DNA of 64,000 bases from Bradyrhizobium sp. AZCC 2176 (GTDB lineage Bacteria > Pseudomonadota > Alphaproteobacteria > Rhizobiales > Xanthobacteraceae), in contig NZ_JAZHRX010000001.1 of the NCBI RefSeq assembly GCF_036924645.1, positions 4,615,501 through 4,679,500 on the forward strand, given 5' to 3'. The position numbers and the translations under genes are program-made. The notes under the pieces are model-generated. The model was not told where the DNA came from. It saw only the letters and a program-made list of their open reading frames with translations, and searched no databases. Positions 33,190-42,121 of the stretch are shown here, in pieces (the first letter of the stretch is position 1; every line of letters starts with the position of its first letter).

Positions 33190-36100
33190 ATGGGGCAAAG
33201 GGCTGCCGCTGGAACTGGGTCGCAGGGCCGCGCTTTGGCGCGGGCGGCCCGGCTGTGCCTCGGCCGGTCGCTTGCCGCTGTCCTGCTGCTCGCCGGCCTC
33301 GCCATGTCGCAGCCCAGCCGCGCCGAGGATCCGGTCCGGGGGGAGGCGACCTTTACCGCCGGAGGCGGCTTCGCCCGGCTGGTGCTGAAGCTGGCCGAAG
33401 ACGTCGAATCCGATGTTTCGACCGCAGGTTCGATCATCATCATCCAATTCAAGCGCGCGGTGGATATTCCCGTCGACAAATTGTCGGACGCCGTTCCCGA
33501 TTATGTCGGCTCGGCGCGGCGTGATCCCGACGGTACGGCGATCCGGCTGTCGCTGTCGCGGCGGGCAACCGTCAACACCATGACGGCGGGGGAGCGGATT
33601 TTCGTCGACTTCCTGCCCGATAGCTGGACCGGCCCGCCGCCCGCGCTCCCTGCTGCGGTCGTGCGCGAACTGGCGGAGCGGGCACGCGCCGCCGAGCGCG
33701 CGCTGCGCGCGCAGATGGCGGTGGCAGCCGCAAAGAAGCGGCCACCGGTGCGCGTCCGCGCCTCGGTGCAGCCGACTTTCGTCCGTTTCGTGTTCGAGAT
33801 GCCCGACGGCGTCAACGTGTCATCGGTGCTGAACGATCAGAAGCTGACGCTGCAGTTCAACAGCGTGCTCAATTTCGACCTGGCGGATGCGAAGGTGGCG
33901 GCGCCGCCGAACATTGCCTCGATCAGCCAGCGGGCCGACGTCGATTCTTCCGCAGTCGACATCGTGCTGATCGGCGAGGTCGACGTGCATTCGTTCCGCG
34001 AGGAAAAGAACTATGTGATCGATGTCGCCTTCCAGCAGGCGGAAAAGCCCGTTTTGGCCGAGCCGCAGGCCGCAGCCAAGCCGGCCGTGCCGGCCAGGCC
34101 GGGGCCTGCCTCGCGGATTTCGCGCGACAAGGCCCTGAAGGAATCGGCGTCGCCACAACTGCCGGCGGAGATTCCGCCCATTACCTCGGAGACGATTGCC
34201 GAACAGGCCAGAATCGACATCAAGCCCGCCCAGGTGACCGAGGCGCTGGCTGTGGCCGAGGCCGCAATGCCTGCCGTCGAAAAAGTCACGCCAGCCAAGG
34301 ACAACGCGGCTCCCGTGGCCGAGAAGACGGTAGCCGCACCGGAAAAAACAGCACCTGCGGCGGAAAAAACAGCGCCTGCGGCGGAAAAAAACGCGCCTGC
34401 GGCGGAAACCGCGAAGGCGGCGCAGCCTGCCGAACAGGTCCAGGCCGCCGCGGCAGAAGCGCCGAAGGCCGTGGCGCCCAAGCAGGCTCCGCCTGGCGCG
34501 GAGCCGCCCAGGAAGGCTGCGCCGGCATTATCCAGTCCGCCGCCAGAAAGCGGCGCCAAGGACAAGACCGCCACCGTCGAGGCGAGGCGTGACAGCGACG
34601 GCTTGCGTGTGACGTTCTCCTTTGCCGCGCCGACCCCGGCTGCGCTGTTCCGCCGCGCCGATATGGTGTGGCTGGTGTTCGACCAGACCAAGCCGATCGA
34701 TGTCGAGCCGATCCGCGCCAAGGGCGGCGCCATTGTCGGCGATGTCAGCCGGCTGCCGATGGAAAAGGGCCAGGCGATCCGCATCCGCCTCAACCGGCCG
34801 CAGATTCCCTCGCTCGAAAGCGAAGGCCGCGCCAATGGCGCCGAGTGGACGCTGACCTTCGCCGACCGCGGCCAGGCGTCGCCGTTGCCGCTGACGGTGC
34901 TGCGGAACATCACTGATCCCGCGCTTGCCAATGTCACCGTGCCGCTGGCCAGTCCCGGTGCGATGCACCGGCTGGTCGATCCCGACGCCGGCGATACGTT
35001 GTTGGTCGTCACGGCGCCGCCGCCGACCCGCGGCCTCATCAAGCGGCAGGATTTTGTCGAGTTGTCGCTGCTGGAATCCGTGCACGGCGTGGTCGTGCAT
35101 CCGAACTCCGACGATATCAGCGCCGAGGTCGGCGCCGACAAGGTGATGCTTGGACGGCCCGGCGGATTGACGCTGTCGTCCGCCGACGTCGCGGCCGAAC
35201 GCGCCACCGCGGCAGTGAGGCCGCTGTTCGACGCCAACGAATGGCGCACGAACCGGGAGGAGAAATTTCTCGCCAAACTGGATGCGTTGACCAAGGCCGC
35301 GGCCGCCGCGGGGCCGGAGCAAAAGGCGCAAGCGCGCCTCGAGCTTGCCAATTTCTACATGTCGCGCGGGATGTATCAGGAAGCGAGGGGGATGACCAAC
35401 CTCATGCTCTCCGAGACCACCCAGGGGAACGAGGATGCCGCCGTGCTGATGGTGCACGCGGTCGCCAGCATCCTGATCGGCCATCCTGAGCGGGCGCTGA
35501 AGGATCTTGCAAGTCCTGCGATCGGCAACGGCTACGATTCCCAGTTGTGGAAGGGGTTCGCGTTCGCCCGTCAGGAGAAATGGGCGGACGCACGCGAAAA
35601 GTTCAAGAACGCCGAATTCTCGATTGCCGCGTTGCCGCTGGAACTGCAGCGCATCGTTACCGCGGATGCGATGCGGGCCTCGCTCGAGGTCAAGGATTAT
35701 GCCGGGGCCTCGCGGCGGCGCAGCGAACTCGAAGTGATCGGCATTCCCAGCGAGATGAAGCCCGAGATCGCGGTGCTGCGCGGACGGCTCGCCGAGGCGC
35801 TGGGGCACGACAAGGACGCGCTCGACGCCTACAGGTACGCGGCGCAGTCCCCCGACCGGCAAGCGTCCGCCGAGGCGAGGCTGCTGGAGGCCATGCTGCG
35901 GCACCGGCGCGGTGACCTCGGCCAGGCCGAGTTCCTGCGCGAGCTGGAGACGTTGGCGGTCACCTGGCGCGGCGACGCGATCGAGTTGAGGGCGTTGAAC
36001 AAGCTGGCCCAGATTTACGCTGAAACCGCCCGCTACGCTGACTCGCTCGCCGCCGCCAAGACCGCGACGAAGCTGCAGCCCAATTCCGAACTGTCGCGGC

Positions 36101-37023
36101 AGGGCCAGGATGCGGCGTCCGCGTTGTTTGCCGAGCTTTATCTCGGCCCGAAGGGCGATGATATGAAGCCGGTCGATGCGCTCGCCATGTTCTATGAGTA
36201 TCGCGAATTGACGCCGATCGGCCGGCGCGGCGACGAGATGATCCGACGCCTCGCGGACCGGCTGGCGACGGTGGATCTGCTCGACCAGGCCGCCGAACTG
36301 CTGCAGTACCAGGTCGACAAACGGCTGGAGGGAGCTGCGCGCGCGCAGGTGGCCGCGCGCCTTGCCATGGTCTACCTGACCAACCGCAAGCCGGACCGGG
36401 CGATCGCGGCGCTGCGCTTGACCCGGATCGCCGATCTCTCCGGCGAACTGCGGCAGCAGCGGCTGCTGCTGGAGGCACGGGCCCAGAGCGATGTCGGCCG
36501 CCATGACCTCGCGCTCGATATCATCTCCAACATCACCGGCCGCGAAGCGATCCGGCTGCGCTCCGACATCTACTGGGCTTCGCGGCAGTGGCGGGAGGCT
36601 TCCGAACAGATCGAACTGTACTACGCCGACCGCTGGCGGGATTTCAGGCCGCTGAACGCCGCCGAGAAGAGCGACGTGATCCGCGCCGTGGTCGGCTATG
36701 CGCTGGCCGAGGACGCGATCGGCCTGGCCCGTTTCCGCGAGAAATACGCCCCCCTGATGACCGGGGAGGCCGACCGGCTTGCATTCGAGACCGCGAGCAA
36801 GCCGGCCGCCTCCAACAGCACCGAATTCGCGCTGATCGCCAAGATGGCCGCCAGCGTCGACACGCTCGACGGCTTCATCCGCGAAATGAAGATCCGCTTC
36901 CCGGATGCCACCGCCCGCGCGCCGCTGTCACCGGAGATGTCCCGGAGCGAGCCGGTCCACACCGGCGCCTTGCCCGCGATTTCAGGCATCAGGCGGATCG
37001 AACTGAAGAAGCAGGCGAAGTAG
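33190..37023 (+). CDS. 1277-aa exported AMIN-like/TPR protein
   Basis: Signal peptide at residues 1-45 (AAVLLLAGLAMSQPSRA). Three AMIN-like beta-domains follow, by my reading: about residues 50-145, 183-292 and 457-565, each with the FxRxVFxx, DxxLxIxF and VxIxL pattern of these envelope-binding modules. A Pro/Ala/Lys/Glu-rich linker with EKTAPAA repeats separates domains 2 and 3. Residues 690-1200 are TPR-like helical repeats (ARLELANFYMSRGMYQEARG; LNKLAQIYAETARYADSLAA). The CtrA site and flagellar neighbours suggest a periplasmic motor or envelope partner. A role like MotC is possible but unproven. Confidence 0.8.
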   Translation: MGQRAAAGTGSQGRALARAARLCLGRSLAAVLLLAGLAMSQPSRAEDPVRGEATFTAGGGFARLVLKLAEDVESDVSTAGSIIIIQFKRAVDIPVDKLSDAVPDYVGSARRDPDGTAIRLSLSRRATVNTMTAGERIFVDFLPDSWTGPPPALPAAVVRELAERARAAERALRAQMAVAAAKKRPPVRVRASVQPTFVRFVFEMPDGVNVSSVLNDQKLTLQFNSVLNFDLADAKVAAPPNIASISQRADVDSSAVDIVLIGEVDVHSFREEKNYVIDVAFQQAEKPVLAEPQAAAKPAVPARPGPASRISRDKALKESASPQLPAEIPPITSETIAEQARIDIKPAQVTEALAVAEAAMPAVEKVTPAKDNAAPVAEKTVAAPEKTAPAAEKTAPAAEKNAPAAETAKAAQPAEQVQAAAAEAPKAVAPKQAPPGAEPPRKAAPALSSPPPESGAKDKTATVEARRDSDGLRVTFSFAAPTPAALFRRADMVWLVFDQTKPIDVEPIRAKGGAIVGDVSRLPMEKGQAIRIRLNRPQIPSLESEGRANGAEWTLTFADRGQASPLPLTVLRNITDPALANVTVPLASPGAMHRLVDPDAGDTLLVVTAPPPTRGLIKRQDFVELSLLESVHGVVVHPNSDDISAEVGADKVMLGRPGGLTLSSADVAAERATAAVRPLFDANEWRTNREEKFLAKLDALTKAAAAAGPEQKAQARLELANFYMSRGMYQEARGMTNLMLSETTQGNEDAAVLMVHAVASILIGHPERALKDLASPAIGNGYDSQLWKGFAFARQEKWADAREKFKNAEFSIAALPLELQRIVTADAMRASLEVKDYAGASRRRSELEVIGIPSEMKPEIAVLRGRLAEALGHDKDALDAYRYAAQSPDRQASAEARLLEAMLRHRRGDLGQAEFLRELETLAVTWRGDAIELRALNKLAQIYAETARYADSLAAAKTATKLQPNSELSRQGQDAASALFAELYLGPKGDDMKPVDALAMFYEYRELTPIGRRGDEMIRRLADRLATVDLLDQAAELLQYQVDKRLEGAARAQVAARLAMVYLTNRKPDRAIAALRLTRIADLSGELRQQRLLLEARAQSDVGRHDLALDIISNITGREAIRLRSDIYWASRQWREASEQIELYYADRWRDFRPLNAAEKSDVIRAVVGYALAEDAIGLARFREKYAPLMTGEADRLAFETASKPAASNSTEFALIAKMAASVDTLDGFIREMKIRFPDATARAPLSPEMSRSEPVHTGALPAISGIRRIELKKQAK
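34321..34412 (+). repeat. in-frame repeat with poly-A runs in the 1277-aa gene
   Basis: About four copies of a 21-24-bp unit encoding EKTAPAA-type heptads. Two copies contain runs of six and seven A residues, which are unusual in this GC-rich sequence and could slip. Confidence 0.8.
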
Positions 37024-37154
37024 CGGATTCGGCCGCAGGTTCGGCCAATTTTTGACCAGTTGACGCATTAGGAACGACGTCGGTGCCGCTCAGGCGCCCT
37101 CTGGATCGTCTCTAGCTAACCGTCCAAAGCGAACCGTCCAACACCGCCCGTCCG

Positions 37155-37538
37155 ATGCCACTGACCCGGGACCGAATTATAGGACACGACCTCGAACGCC
37201 TGGCGTTCAGGTTCACCATGCTGAACGGCGCCGATACCGTCGAGTGTCAGATCAGCGATGCCGCGATGGACGACCTGGCCGGCACCCGAGGAACAGAAAG
37301 CATGGCCAGGCAGGCGCAATTCCTGGCGTTGCGGGATGCCGTCGAAGGCATCGCATCCGATATGTTCGACAGTGTGCCTGTGGTCAAAGGCCGGATCATC
37401 AGGATATTCACCAAGCACATTCAGAAGTTACCATCGTCGTTGGCCGACCCGATCGCGACCGGCTCGGGACTGGATACGGACAAAACCGCTTCAATGCGGG
37501 TCATTGCTGAATCGAGTTCGGCGAGCGCGACGCAATAG
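37155..37538 (+). CDS. DUF1488-like protein
   Basis: 127 aa beginning MPLTRDRIIGHDLERLAFRF, then MLNGADTVECQISDAAMDDL and the middle segment RQAQFLALRDAVEGIASDMF. This matches a small rhizobial family I know as DUF1488. No export signal. Function unknown. Confidence 0.65.
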   Translation: MPLTRDRIIGHDLERLAFRFTMLNGADTVECQISDAAMDDLAGTRGTESMARQAQFLALRDAVEGIASDMFDSVPVVKGRIIRIFTKHIQKLPSSLADPIATGSGLDTDKTASMRVIAESSSASATQ

Positions 37539-37700
37539 CGCGCCACGCTGCGATCGCCTTGAGAGCGGGCGGCAATCGCAATGGCGAGCAAAATGGGCTT
37601 TCTCGCGCGATGAGATGGCGCGTCGTTCTATCACCCCTCGACAGATGCGCGTCAAAGCGGCAACCTGCGGGCAAACAACCTGCCGGAGGACGCCATCACG

Positions 37701-37937
37701 ATGAGCAAGCCCGCCAAGACCGAAGCCGAACTCATCGCGATGGCGCGGGCCGAATTGAAAGTTCACGCCGATTGCCCCGACGGCATCGTTATATCCGTGC
37801 TCCGCGATGGCAATAGCTGGGAATTCCGCGCCGAGGCCGATGAAGCCACCGTCGCCAAACCCGGCTATCCCGAATGTGTCGCCATGCTGGTCCAGATCGG
37901 CGACCACCTCTGCAAGCAGTATGATTTCAAGGGGTGA
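37701..37937 (+). CDS. small hypothetical protein
   Basis: 78 aa: MSKPAKTEAELIAMARAELK, then CPDGIVISVLRDGNSWEFRA and a helix ending in GDHLCKQYDFKG. The start has GGAGGACGCC upstream. A soluble alpha/beta protein of unknown function, convergent with the FAD dehydrogenase. Confidence 0.7.
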   Translation: MSKPAKTEAELIAMARAELKVHADCPDGIVISVLRDGNSWEFRAEADEATVAKPGYPECVAMLVQIGDHLCKQYDFKG

Positions 37938-37978
37938 GGGAGGCGGACGTCCGGTTCGGCTTGACCGCGCAATGCTCC

Positions 37979-38011
37979 TTCACACCGTAAAAATTCACAC
38001 TGTAAAAATTC
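37979..38011. repeat. two overlapping 18-bp direct repeats (period 15)
   Basis: TTCACACCGTAAAAATTC at 37979-37996 and TTCACACTGTAAAAATTC at 37994-38011. The second copy matches 15 of 18 positions of the TetR-linked operator part TTTACAGTGTAAAAATTG at 62989-63006. They lie at the 3' end of the FAD dehydrogenase gene. Confidence 0.7.
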
Positions 38012-39389
38012 GCCCCGGGTTCAAAATGTTCTTCGGGTCGAGCGCGCGCTTGAGCGTGCGCATGGTTTCGATTTCCTCTTCTGTCCGGCTCATTTTCAGG
38101 TAGGGCCGCTTCAGGATGCCGATGCCGTGTTCGGCCGAGATCGAGCCGCCGAATTCACCGGTGATGTCGTAGACCAGCTTCTCGAATTCGTCGTGCTTGT
38201 CGGGCGTGTGCTCGTGATGCACGTTGAGATGCAGATTGCCGTCGCCGGCATGGCCGAACACGATGGCGAACGCTTGCGGATCGATCGCCCTGACGCGCGA
38301 TCCGATCGTGTCGGCATATTCCTCCATCCGGTCGATGGCGAGGCTGACATCGAAGCCGACGCGGGCGGTATAGGGGAAGGTACGGCCCAGTTCGACGCTG
38401 GAATCGCGGATGCGCCAGATCGCGGCGGCGGAGGCATTCGAGGTCGAGAGCGTGGCGTCGAGGATCAGGTTGTCGTCCATCGCGGTCTCAAGCAATTTTT
38501 CGAGATCGGCGTGGATACGCCCGGCGTCGCTACCAGAAGCCTCCAGCAGAACGTAGAACGGGTGATGGGTCGGCAGCGGCCCGGCCACGCCCTTCACGCG
38601 TTCGACGACAAGGCGGTAGTAGGCATTCCACATCACCTCGAAGGCGGTCAATTCGCCGCCGAGACTTTGCCGCGCCATCCTCAGGAATGCGGTGACCTGC
38701 CCGAACGAGGTCAGCGCGCACAGCGCCACCTGCCGCGCCGCCGGTGCGGGAAAGACGCGCAGCGCCGCGCGCGTCACCACGCCGAGGATGCCCTCGCTGC
38801 CGATGAAAAGCTGCTTCAAGTCGATGCCGGTATTGTTCTTGATGTATTTGCGCAGACCCTTGAGCACGGTGCCGTCGGCGGTGACGACTTCGAGGCCGAG
38901 GATCAGGTCACGCGTCATGCCGTAACGGATGACGCGGTTGCCGCCGGCGTTGGTCGAGATGTTGCCGCCGATGGTGCAACTGCCGCGCGCGCCGAGGTCG
39001 AGCGGAAACATCAAGCCGTCCTGCTCGACCTGCTCCTGGAGCTTTTGCAGCGGCGTGCCGGCTTGCGCGATGGCGACACCGGCGGAGGCATCGACCTCTT
39101 CAACGCTGTTCATGCGCTCCATCGACAGCACGATTTCGTTCGCGTTCGGCAACGCGCCCCGCACCAGCCCGGTCATGCCGCCCTGCGTCGTCACGGGGAC
39201 ACCTTCGCGATGGCAGAGCCGAAGTAGTACGGAGACATCCTCCGTCGTTCTCGGGCGGATAACCGCGCGCGGTTTCGGCACCGGATTGCCGGCGAGATCG
39301 TGATGATAGCGCGCGTCGATGTCGCCGCCTGATAGCACCGCGCCCTTGTCGAGCGCGTTGCGCAGTTCGTCGATGAAGCCCTCGGACAT
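37995..39389 (-). CDS. FAD-linked 2-hydroxyacid dehydrogenase (GlcD/D2HGDH family)
   Basis: 464 aa. N-terminal FAD domain of the vanillyl-alcohol-oxidase type (VTTQGGMTGLVRGALPNANE, then GGNISTNAGGNRVIRYGMTR) and the C-terminal FAD-linked oxidase domain with GHAGDGNLHLNVHHEH and SAEHGIGILKRPYL, ending LDPKNILNPGRIF. Likely oxidises a D-2-hydroxyacid such as D-2-hydroxyglutarate, lactate or glycolate; it is a single gene without GlcE/F partners, favouring the first two. Start at 39389 chosen for the purine-rich ribosome binding site. Confidence 0.87.
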   Translation of the reverse strand: MSEGFIDELRNALDKGAVLSGGDIDARYHHDLAGNPVPKPRAVIRPRTTEDVSVLLRLCHREGVPVTTQGGMTGLVRGALPNANEIVLSMERMNSVEEVDASAGVAIAQAGTPLQKLQEQVEQDGLMFPLDLGARGSCTIGGNISTNAGGNRVIRYGMTRDLILGLEVVTADGTVLKGLRKYIKNNTGIDLKQLFIGSEGILGVVTRAALRVFPAPAARQVALCALTSFGQVTAFLRMARQSLGGELTAFEVMWNAYYRLVVERVKGVAGPLPTHHPFYVLLEASGSDAGRIHADLEKLLETAMDDNLILDATLSTSNASAAAIWRIRDSSVELGRTFPYTARVGFDVSLAIDRMEEYADTIGSRVRAIDPQAFAIVFGHAGDGNLHLNVHHEHTPDKHDEFEKLVYDITGEFGGSISAEHGIGILKRPYLKMSRTEEEIETMRTLKRALDPKNILNPGRIFTV

Positions 39390-39503
39390 GCCCCTGCCTC
39401 TTCTTTGTGAGAAGTTTGGCCGAAGCTTTACATACGGCATGGCCAGGAGGAAACCCGGCCCGGCATGGGGAAATGCGTTTTTAAAGATGGCGGTCTATCT
39501 CGA

Positions 39504-39719
39504 CTAGCGCCGCGGCCGCCGCGCCGACACTGGGCGGCGGCGGATCGTTTCTTCCTGCCGCTCCGGCTCGACTGACGTGATCTGGTTGCAGGCGTCGCAC
39601 TTGTAGACGTAGATGAGCGGGCGCAATCCGATTCGCGGCAGCTTTCCGATCCTGACCGTGCCGATGCCGCAAATTTCGCAGCGCGGCGGCAGACCGGTTT
39701 CTGGATGCGGCACGGGCAT
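39504..39719 (-). CDS. small zinc-ribbon protein
   Basis: 71 aa with two CxxC knuckles (CEICG and CDACN) about 27 residues apart, a classical zinc ribbon, and an Arg-rich C-terminal tail. Possibly nucleic-acid binding. Recurring in Bradyrhizobium-type genomes by my memory. Confidence 0.7.
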   Translation of the reverse strand: MPVPHPETGLPPRCEICGIGTVRIGKLPRIGLRPLIYVYKCDACNQITSVEPERQEETIRRRPVSARRPRR

Positions 39720-39980
39720 ATCGAATTATCGCTGAGCAACCAATGAACAAAGGAAAGGCACCGGCGAAACTGGGCGTTGATTGCATCTTAATCAAGGAAA
39801 TGGGGGTCCGTAAGAATACGAGGTCCGCCACCGGCGTCCCTCTTTTGCCACCAAATCGACCCCGGCCGGGCATCCAAACAACACACTGCAGGGGGCAGAT
39901 TCGGAAGGCCAGCGCGCGACCACACGGACAAATCCGCCGGATCCTGTCCGGCCGGATTCCAATTTGTGAGGCGTGCAGAA

Positions 39981-40208
39981 ATGTCTTCCAACGGTCACGA
40001 CACATCGATGCGAGCGGCGCTGGCGACCGCGGAGGCTGCGGCATCCCGTCCATCGCCCGCAGACAGATTCAATATCGATCGGGAAGGGCCGGCGAAACGC
40101 GCCGGAAAGCTTCGGGCGCTGCAGCAACAATTCCAGAAGCTGAACGAATATTGCGACGAGACAGTCGCTGAAATTCGCGCTTCGCTGGAGCGGGCACCGC
40201 CGCACTAG
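39981..40208 (+). CDS. small helical hypothetical protein
   Basis: 75 aa: MSSNGHDTSMRAALATAEAA, then the helix RAGKLRALQQQFQKLNEYCD and ETVAEIRASLERAPPH. Probably a short coiled-coil. No known family. The start at 39981 is internal to a longer frame from 39966. Confidence 0.5.
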   Translation: MSSNGHDTSMRAALATAEAAASRPSPADRFNIDREGPAKRAGKLRALQQQFQKLNEYCDETVAEIRASLERAPPH

Positions 40209-40346
40209 TCCGCAGGAAACCGGTGCCGGGTTTTCCGGGGGCGAAATCGAGCGGGCGTTTGCGGAAGATCAAGGTAAGCCGGCCGAATTACCCTGCAGTG
40301 CATTTCGTACCGAGCGGCTCTATCCGGAAAAGAGCAGTTCAGGTTA

Positions 40347-40390
40347 CGAGGCCCGGACTCCCAAAGCATGATGGGCAACTCCGGGCCTCG
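40347..40390 (-). terminator. hairpin downstream of CusF-like gene
   Basis: A perfect 11-bp stem (40347-40357 with 40380-40390), the loop itself able to form CCCA/TGGG. It lies 56 nt beyond the stop of the gene at 40446. Confidence 0.55.
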
Positions 40391-40445
40391 CCGTTGTCCT
40401 GGCGAAGCGAGACATCACGAGGTTGGATGCCGCTTCGGCAATGTC

Positions 40446-40769
40446 TCACTTCTTGTCGATCTTCGTCACCGCGTCCGTCTTGTCGATCTTCGTGATGGTC
40501 TTGGTGCCTGCTGCGTCGCTCACGGCAAAGGTGACCCTGTCGCCGGCGTGCAGGGCGTTCAGCCGCGCGCCATCCTGGATCTTGAATTCTTCGGTCGCGG
40601 CGCCGGTGTTCGCACCGGTGGTGCCATCCGGCATATCCTTGATCGAGATGGTGCCGCTGATCCGGTCTATTCTCGTCACCATTCCCGTACGCGCTTGCTG
40701 GGCAAGCGCCGACGTACCGACGATGCTGAGGGCCGCAGTGGCAGCCATAATCATCCCTGCGATTTTCAT
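40446..40769 (-). CDS. exported CusF-like protein
   Basis: 107 aa with a signal peptide (MKIAGMIMAATAALSIVGTS, then ALAQQ). The mature part TGMVTRIDRISGTISIKDMP, then FKIQDGARLNALHAGDRVTF is a small OB-fold like the copper chaperone CusF. The Trp and Met-Thr-Met copper ligands of CusF are absent, so metal binding is doubtful. The tail is a short KIDK repeat. ATG 40769 opens the signal peptide. Confidence 0.68.
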   Translation of the reverse strand: MKIAGMIMAATAALSIVGTSALAQQARTGMVTRIDRISGTISIKDMPDGTTGANTGAATEEFKIQDGARLNALHAGDRVTFAVSDAAGTKTITKIDKTDAVTKIDKK

Positions 40770-40909
40770 GGAATACTCCCGGCTGAAGGCGTCTACGATA
40801 AGCCGGGATTGCGGCAGAAGTTCCGCGCACGAGCGCGGTGCGGCAATTTCTTTCTGCACGCTTCAAATAAGGCAGCCGAATGAGGCGCGCTGGCGTTGAC
40901 GCCATTCCG

Positions 40910-42016
40910 CTACGCTGCGCCGGCCTCGGGCTCGAGTTCGGTCTCCGTCACCGTGCGGTTGCGGCCGAGCCGTTTGGCTTGATAGAGCCCGCGGTCGCAG
41001 CGCTCAATCATGGCTTCCGCGGATTCGGCGAGGCGGAATTGCGCGACCCCGATTGAAACCGTGATGCTGCCGATTTCCTTGCCGGTTGCGCGGCGGGTCA
41101 GCTTCGCTTCGGCAATGCGACGGCGAATGCGCTCGGCGACCGACGTACACGCCTCGAGATCGGCGCCCGGAAGCACCGCGATCAATTCCTCGCCGCCATA
41201 GCGGGCTGCCAGATCCACTTCGCGAACACCTTCCTGCAGGACCTTGGCCACCAGCCGAAGCACTTGGTCGCCGACCTGGTGGCCATAATCGTCGTTGAAT
41301 TTCTTGAAGTGGTCGATGTCGATCAGGAAGACGCTGAGCGCCTCGTCCTTTTCCATCGCCGTGATCTGGGCGAGGCGGAGGAATTCATCCATCGAGTGCC
41401 GGTTGGCGAGCCCGGTCAGCGCATCGGTATTGGAACGTTGCTCGGCTGCCTTCAGGGAGTCGCGGATGCTGTCCAGTTCCTCCGAGGTGGCGGCGAAATT
41501 TGCCTCCAGCGTTGCGGCCCGCGCCGTCGCCTTTGACAATTCGTCAACCAGCTTCGCAATGATCGTCCGGGGATCGCTGGTTCCGGCCGCTTCGGAAGAC
41601 ACTTCGCCGAGCGCCTTGATGTGGGTCTGGTTGTCGGTGACGGCGGTGTTCAGGAATTGCTGGGCGGTGGCGATCAGGCCGCTCAATTGCTCGGGAAGGT
41701 CACCGAGCGGGTCGCCGCCGGACTGCGGCGCCACATAGGTAATGTAGAGCTCGTGGTTGATCGCCGGGTCGAATTTGCGCTTGCCGGCGATCAGGATATC
41801 GATGGTCTTTCGCAGCGCAAGCGAATTGCCCAGGGAATATTCGAACCAGACGGCGAAGTTGGTGGGGGTGGCGGGAACCGACTGCTGCGACATCAACCGC
41901 ATAGCCCGATCGGCAATCGTCGTGGCGTATTCGGCGTCCATATCGCCGATCGGCTGGCCTGCCATCGTTTGACCCGGTGATGCTTTTGCTGCGAAATTCA
42001 GTTCCCTGGCATCCAC
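40910..42016 (-). CDS. diguanylate cyclase (GGDEF)
   Basis: 368 aa. The N-terminal 160 residues are helical and unrecognised; a coiled coil (ATARAATLEANFAATSEELD) leads into a GGDEF domain with ALTGLANRHSMDEFL, the ARYGGEELIAVLPG active site and ITVSIGVAQ. The GGEEL variant is catalytically competent in other enzymes. RxxD inhibitory site: REVDLA precedes the motif by about five residues, so product inhibition is plausible. c-di-GMP commonly opposes motility, which fits the flagellar setting. Confidence 0.9.
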   Translation of the reverse strand: MDARELNFAAKASPGQTMAGQPIGDMDAEYATTIADRAMRLMSQQSVPATPTNFAVWFEYSLGNSLALRKTIDILIAGKRKFDPAINHELYITYVAPQSGGDPLGDLPEQLSGLIATAQQFLNTAVTDNQTHIKALGEVSSEAAGTSDPRTIIAKLVDELSKATARAATLEANFAATSEELDSIRDSLKAAEQRSNTDALTGLANRHSMDEFLRLAQITAMEKDEALSVFLIDIDHFKKFNDDYGHQVGDQVLRLVAKVLQEGVREVDLAARYGGEELIAVLPGADLEACTSVAERIRRRIAEAKLTRRATGKEIGSITVSIGVAQFRLAESAEAMIERCDRGLYQAKRLGRNRTVTETELEPEAGAA

Positions 42017-42121
42017 TGTGCACGAAGGGAACTAATCTGACCTTAAATTCGCCCGGAAACTCCGCAGCAAATACGTAACTAATATTGACCCATTTCCACG
42101 TGGAACCTTGGGAACAGACCG

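Noticed and set aside
34528..36504. 658-aa open frame antisense to the 1277-aa gene, and a second of 446 aa at 34011-35351
   Set aside because: GC-rich codon bias keeps the opposite strand open; the products are Arg/Gln/Gly-rich with no domains, while the plus strand has signal peptide, AMIN-like and TPR features.
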